Positions 6,116 to 7,503 of a stretch of 7,503 nt of DNA are shown in pieces. Position 1 is the first letter of the stretch, and each line of letters begins with the position of its first letter. The DNA lies in assembly GCA_045107135.1 (NCBI GenBank), contig JASFZI010000032.1:1-7503 (forward strand). Direction: 5' to 3'. The notes under the pieces are model-generated. The model saw only the letters and a list, made by a program, of their open reading frames with translations. It ran no database searches and was not told where the DNA came from. The DNA is from UBA6164 sp045107135 (GTDB taxonomy: Bacteria; Patescibacteriota; Gracilibacteria; BD1-5; UBA6164). Made by a program: the position numbers and the translations under genes.

Positions 6116-7503
6116 ATGGCTCAATTATTTAAGAAGAACATAATTAAAGAAAAACTTAAAAATTTTGAAATATCAAATTTTGAAGAAAAAATAAAAATAG
6201 TAAAAAAATGGCATAATGATTATCATAATTGAACTTTAAAAAATGATAAAGAAATATCAAGAGCTCCTGGATGGACTCAGGATTTTTTATGAACTATATT
6301 AGATTATAAAAGAAAACCTTCTGAAAATTATACTTATGATACTGAATATACTGTTGCATGACAAAGACCAGATTTTGTATTGTGATATTTTGAAAGCAAA
6401 AAAAGTTTTATTATTGGTGAATTAAAAGATGCAAAAACTTCACTTGATGCTCCTCAAAAGAGAGAATGAAGTGTTACACCTATACAACAAGCATTTAAAT
6501 ATAAATGAAGCTTAAGAGATAGTAGCTTTGTAATTGTTTCTAATTTTTTTGAAACTCGTTTGTATTATGATAATCATTTAGATTATGAAGTTTGGACTCT
6601 TGATGATTTAGTAGATCCTAAAAATGATTATTTCAATTTTAGAAAGTTCTACTATTTGTTATCTAAACAAAATCTAATAACTAAAAGATGAGATAGTAAT
6701 ACAAAGTCTCTTCTTTCATTAACAAGAATACAAGAAAAAGAGATTACAAAAGAGTTTTATAAAAAATATACTCTATTAAGAAAACAGCTTTTTAAAGATA
6801 TTATTTCTAATAATTCATTTAAAAAATCAGAGCTTGATTTTGTATTAAGTAAAACTCAAAAAATAATAGATAGAATAATATTTATTCATTTTTGTGAAGA
6901 TTTGTGATTATTACCTAATGGAAAATTAAGTGAAGTTGTAGAATGGTGAGAAAAATCATTAAATACAACATGGGAAACTATTCAAAACTTTTTCAGAGCA
7001 GTAGATACAGGTAGTGAAAAACTTTGAATACCTGAATGATATAATGGTTGATTATTTAAAGAAGATAAGGATTTAAATAAATTAAAAGTTTGAGACAAAA
7101 TATGTAAAAAATTTGTAGAACTTTGAGATTATGATTTTGAAGATGATTTATCTGTAAATATTTTAGGACATATTTTTGAGCAATCTATTAGTGATATAGA
7201 AGAATTAAAAGACAAAATTAACAAAGAAGAAGAACCTACACTCTCAAAAAGGAAAAAAGACTGAGTTTTTTATACTCCTGAATATATAGTAGATTATATA
7301 GTTAAAAATAGTGTTGGTAAAAAAATAGAGGATTGGGAAGAGGAATTAAAACAAAAGCATAGTTTAAAAGAAGATATAAATGATAAAAATTATAACAAAA
7401 GAGCACTAAGAGTTTACCAAGATTTACAAGAAAAAGTTCACAACATAAAAGTCCTTGATCCAGCTTGTGGTTCATGAGCCTTTTTAGTAAAAGTTTTTGA
7501 TTA
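6116..7503 (+). CDS. Type IIG-like restriction endonuclease / N6-adenine DNA methyltransferase, N-terminal part
   Basis: The first 462 codons of a bifunctional DNA-modifying enzyme that runs past the window end. Residues about 50-150 form a PD-(D/E)xK nuclease domain: RPDFVLGYF (84-92) supplies Asp86, and IIGELKDAK (99-107) supplies Glu102 and Lys104, followed by PIQQAFKYKG (122-131), as in type I and IIG nucleases. A helical connector contains FIHFCEDLGLLPNG (257-270) and NILGHIFEQSI (348-358). The methylase domain starts at VFYTPEYIVDYIV (384-396, motif X) and reaches motif I DPACGSGAFLV (448-458, binding S-adenosylmethionine), where Gly453 is UGA. The catalytic NPPY motif and target-recognition domain should lie downstream. 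Nuclease and methylase in one chain argue for type IIG (Eco57I-like) and against BREX PglX. ATG 6116 is chosen because ATG 6112 gives only seven codons in another frame. Confidence 0.9.

Noticed and set aside
1..7503. UGA read as tryptophan (mycoplasma-type code 4)
   Set aside because: UGA falls on invariant glycines in Lgt, Prs, the M23 site and methylase motif I, whereas tryptophans use TGG.
6116..7503. BREX-type PglX methylase
   Set aside because: The N-terminal PD-ExK nuclease (Asp86, Glu102, Lys104) and absence of other BREX genes fit a type IIG enzyme better.

Overview
The window is strongly AT-rich and can only be read sensibly if UGA is translated as glycine. With the standard code almost nothing is open. 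With UGA=Gly, seven genes plus one partial gene cover most of the window, and recoded glycines fall on family-defining positions: the DPACGSG motif of a DNA methylase, the HGG and GRIGN motifs of Lgt, and the DTGGT PRPP loop. All seven visible stop codons except one are TAA; the other is TAG; none is UGA. This is genetic code 25 and points to the candidate phyla Absconditabacteria (SR1) or Gracilibacteria (BD1-5). Start codons lack Shine-Dalgarno sequences and sit in A/T-rich leaders.

Layout. On the minus strand at the left are lgt (236-1036, prolipoprotein diacylglyceryl transferase) and, 44 nt downstream, the first 63 codons of an unrecognised gene that runs off the window. A 387-nt divergent intergenic region (1037-1423) carries promoter-like elements and an inverted repeat. 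On the plus strand, 1424-3805 encodes a 793-residue secreted cell-wall protein: signal peptide, M23 zinc peptidase, peptidoglycan-binding-like domain, Ig-like region and SLH-like C-terminus. Three small genes follow without a visible terminator: two tandem, gaplessly alignable proteins of 37 and 39 residues sharing an FFNRI motif, then a 95-residue protein whose 3' end looks frameshifted. A structured GC-rich element, a perfect 14-bp inverted repeat and an AU-stem terminator close this unit.

Next come prs (4742-5959, an enlarged PRPP synthetase) with its own promoter and a terminator almost identical to the previous one, and the start of a type IIG-like restriction-methylation enzyme (6116 to beyond the end) with an N-terminal PD-(D/E)xK nuclease and a C-terminal N6-adenine methylase.

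The genes combine housekeeping (lgt, prs), cell-envelope or prey-surface functions (M23/SLH protein and perhaps the small proteins) and DNA defence. The least explained part is 3806-4625: tandem small paralogues, a possible frameshift and a possible structured RNA. A second recoding, CGG as tryptophan, is hinted at by the only two in-frame CGG codons.
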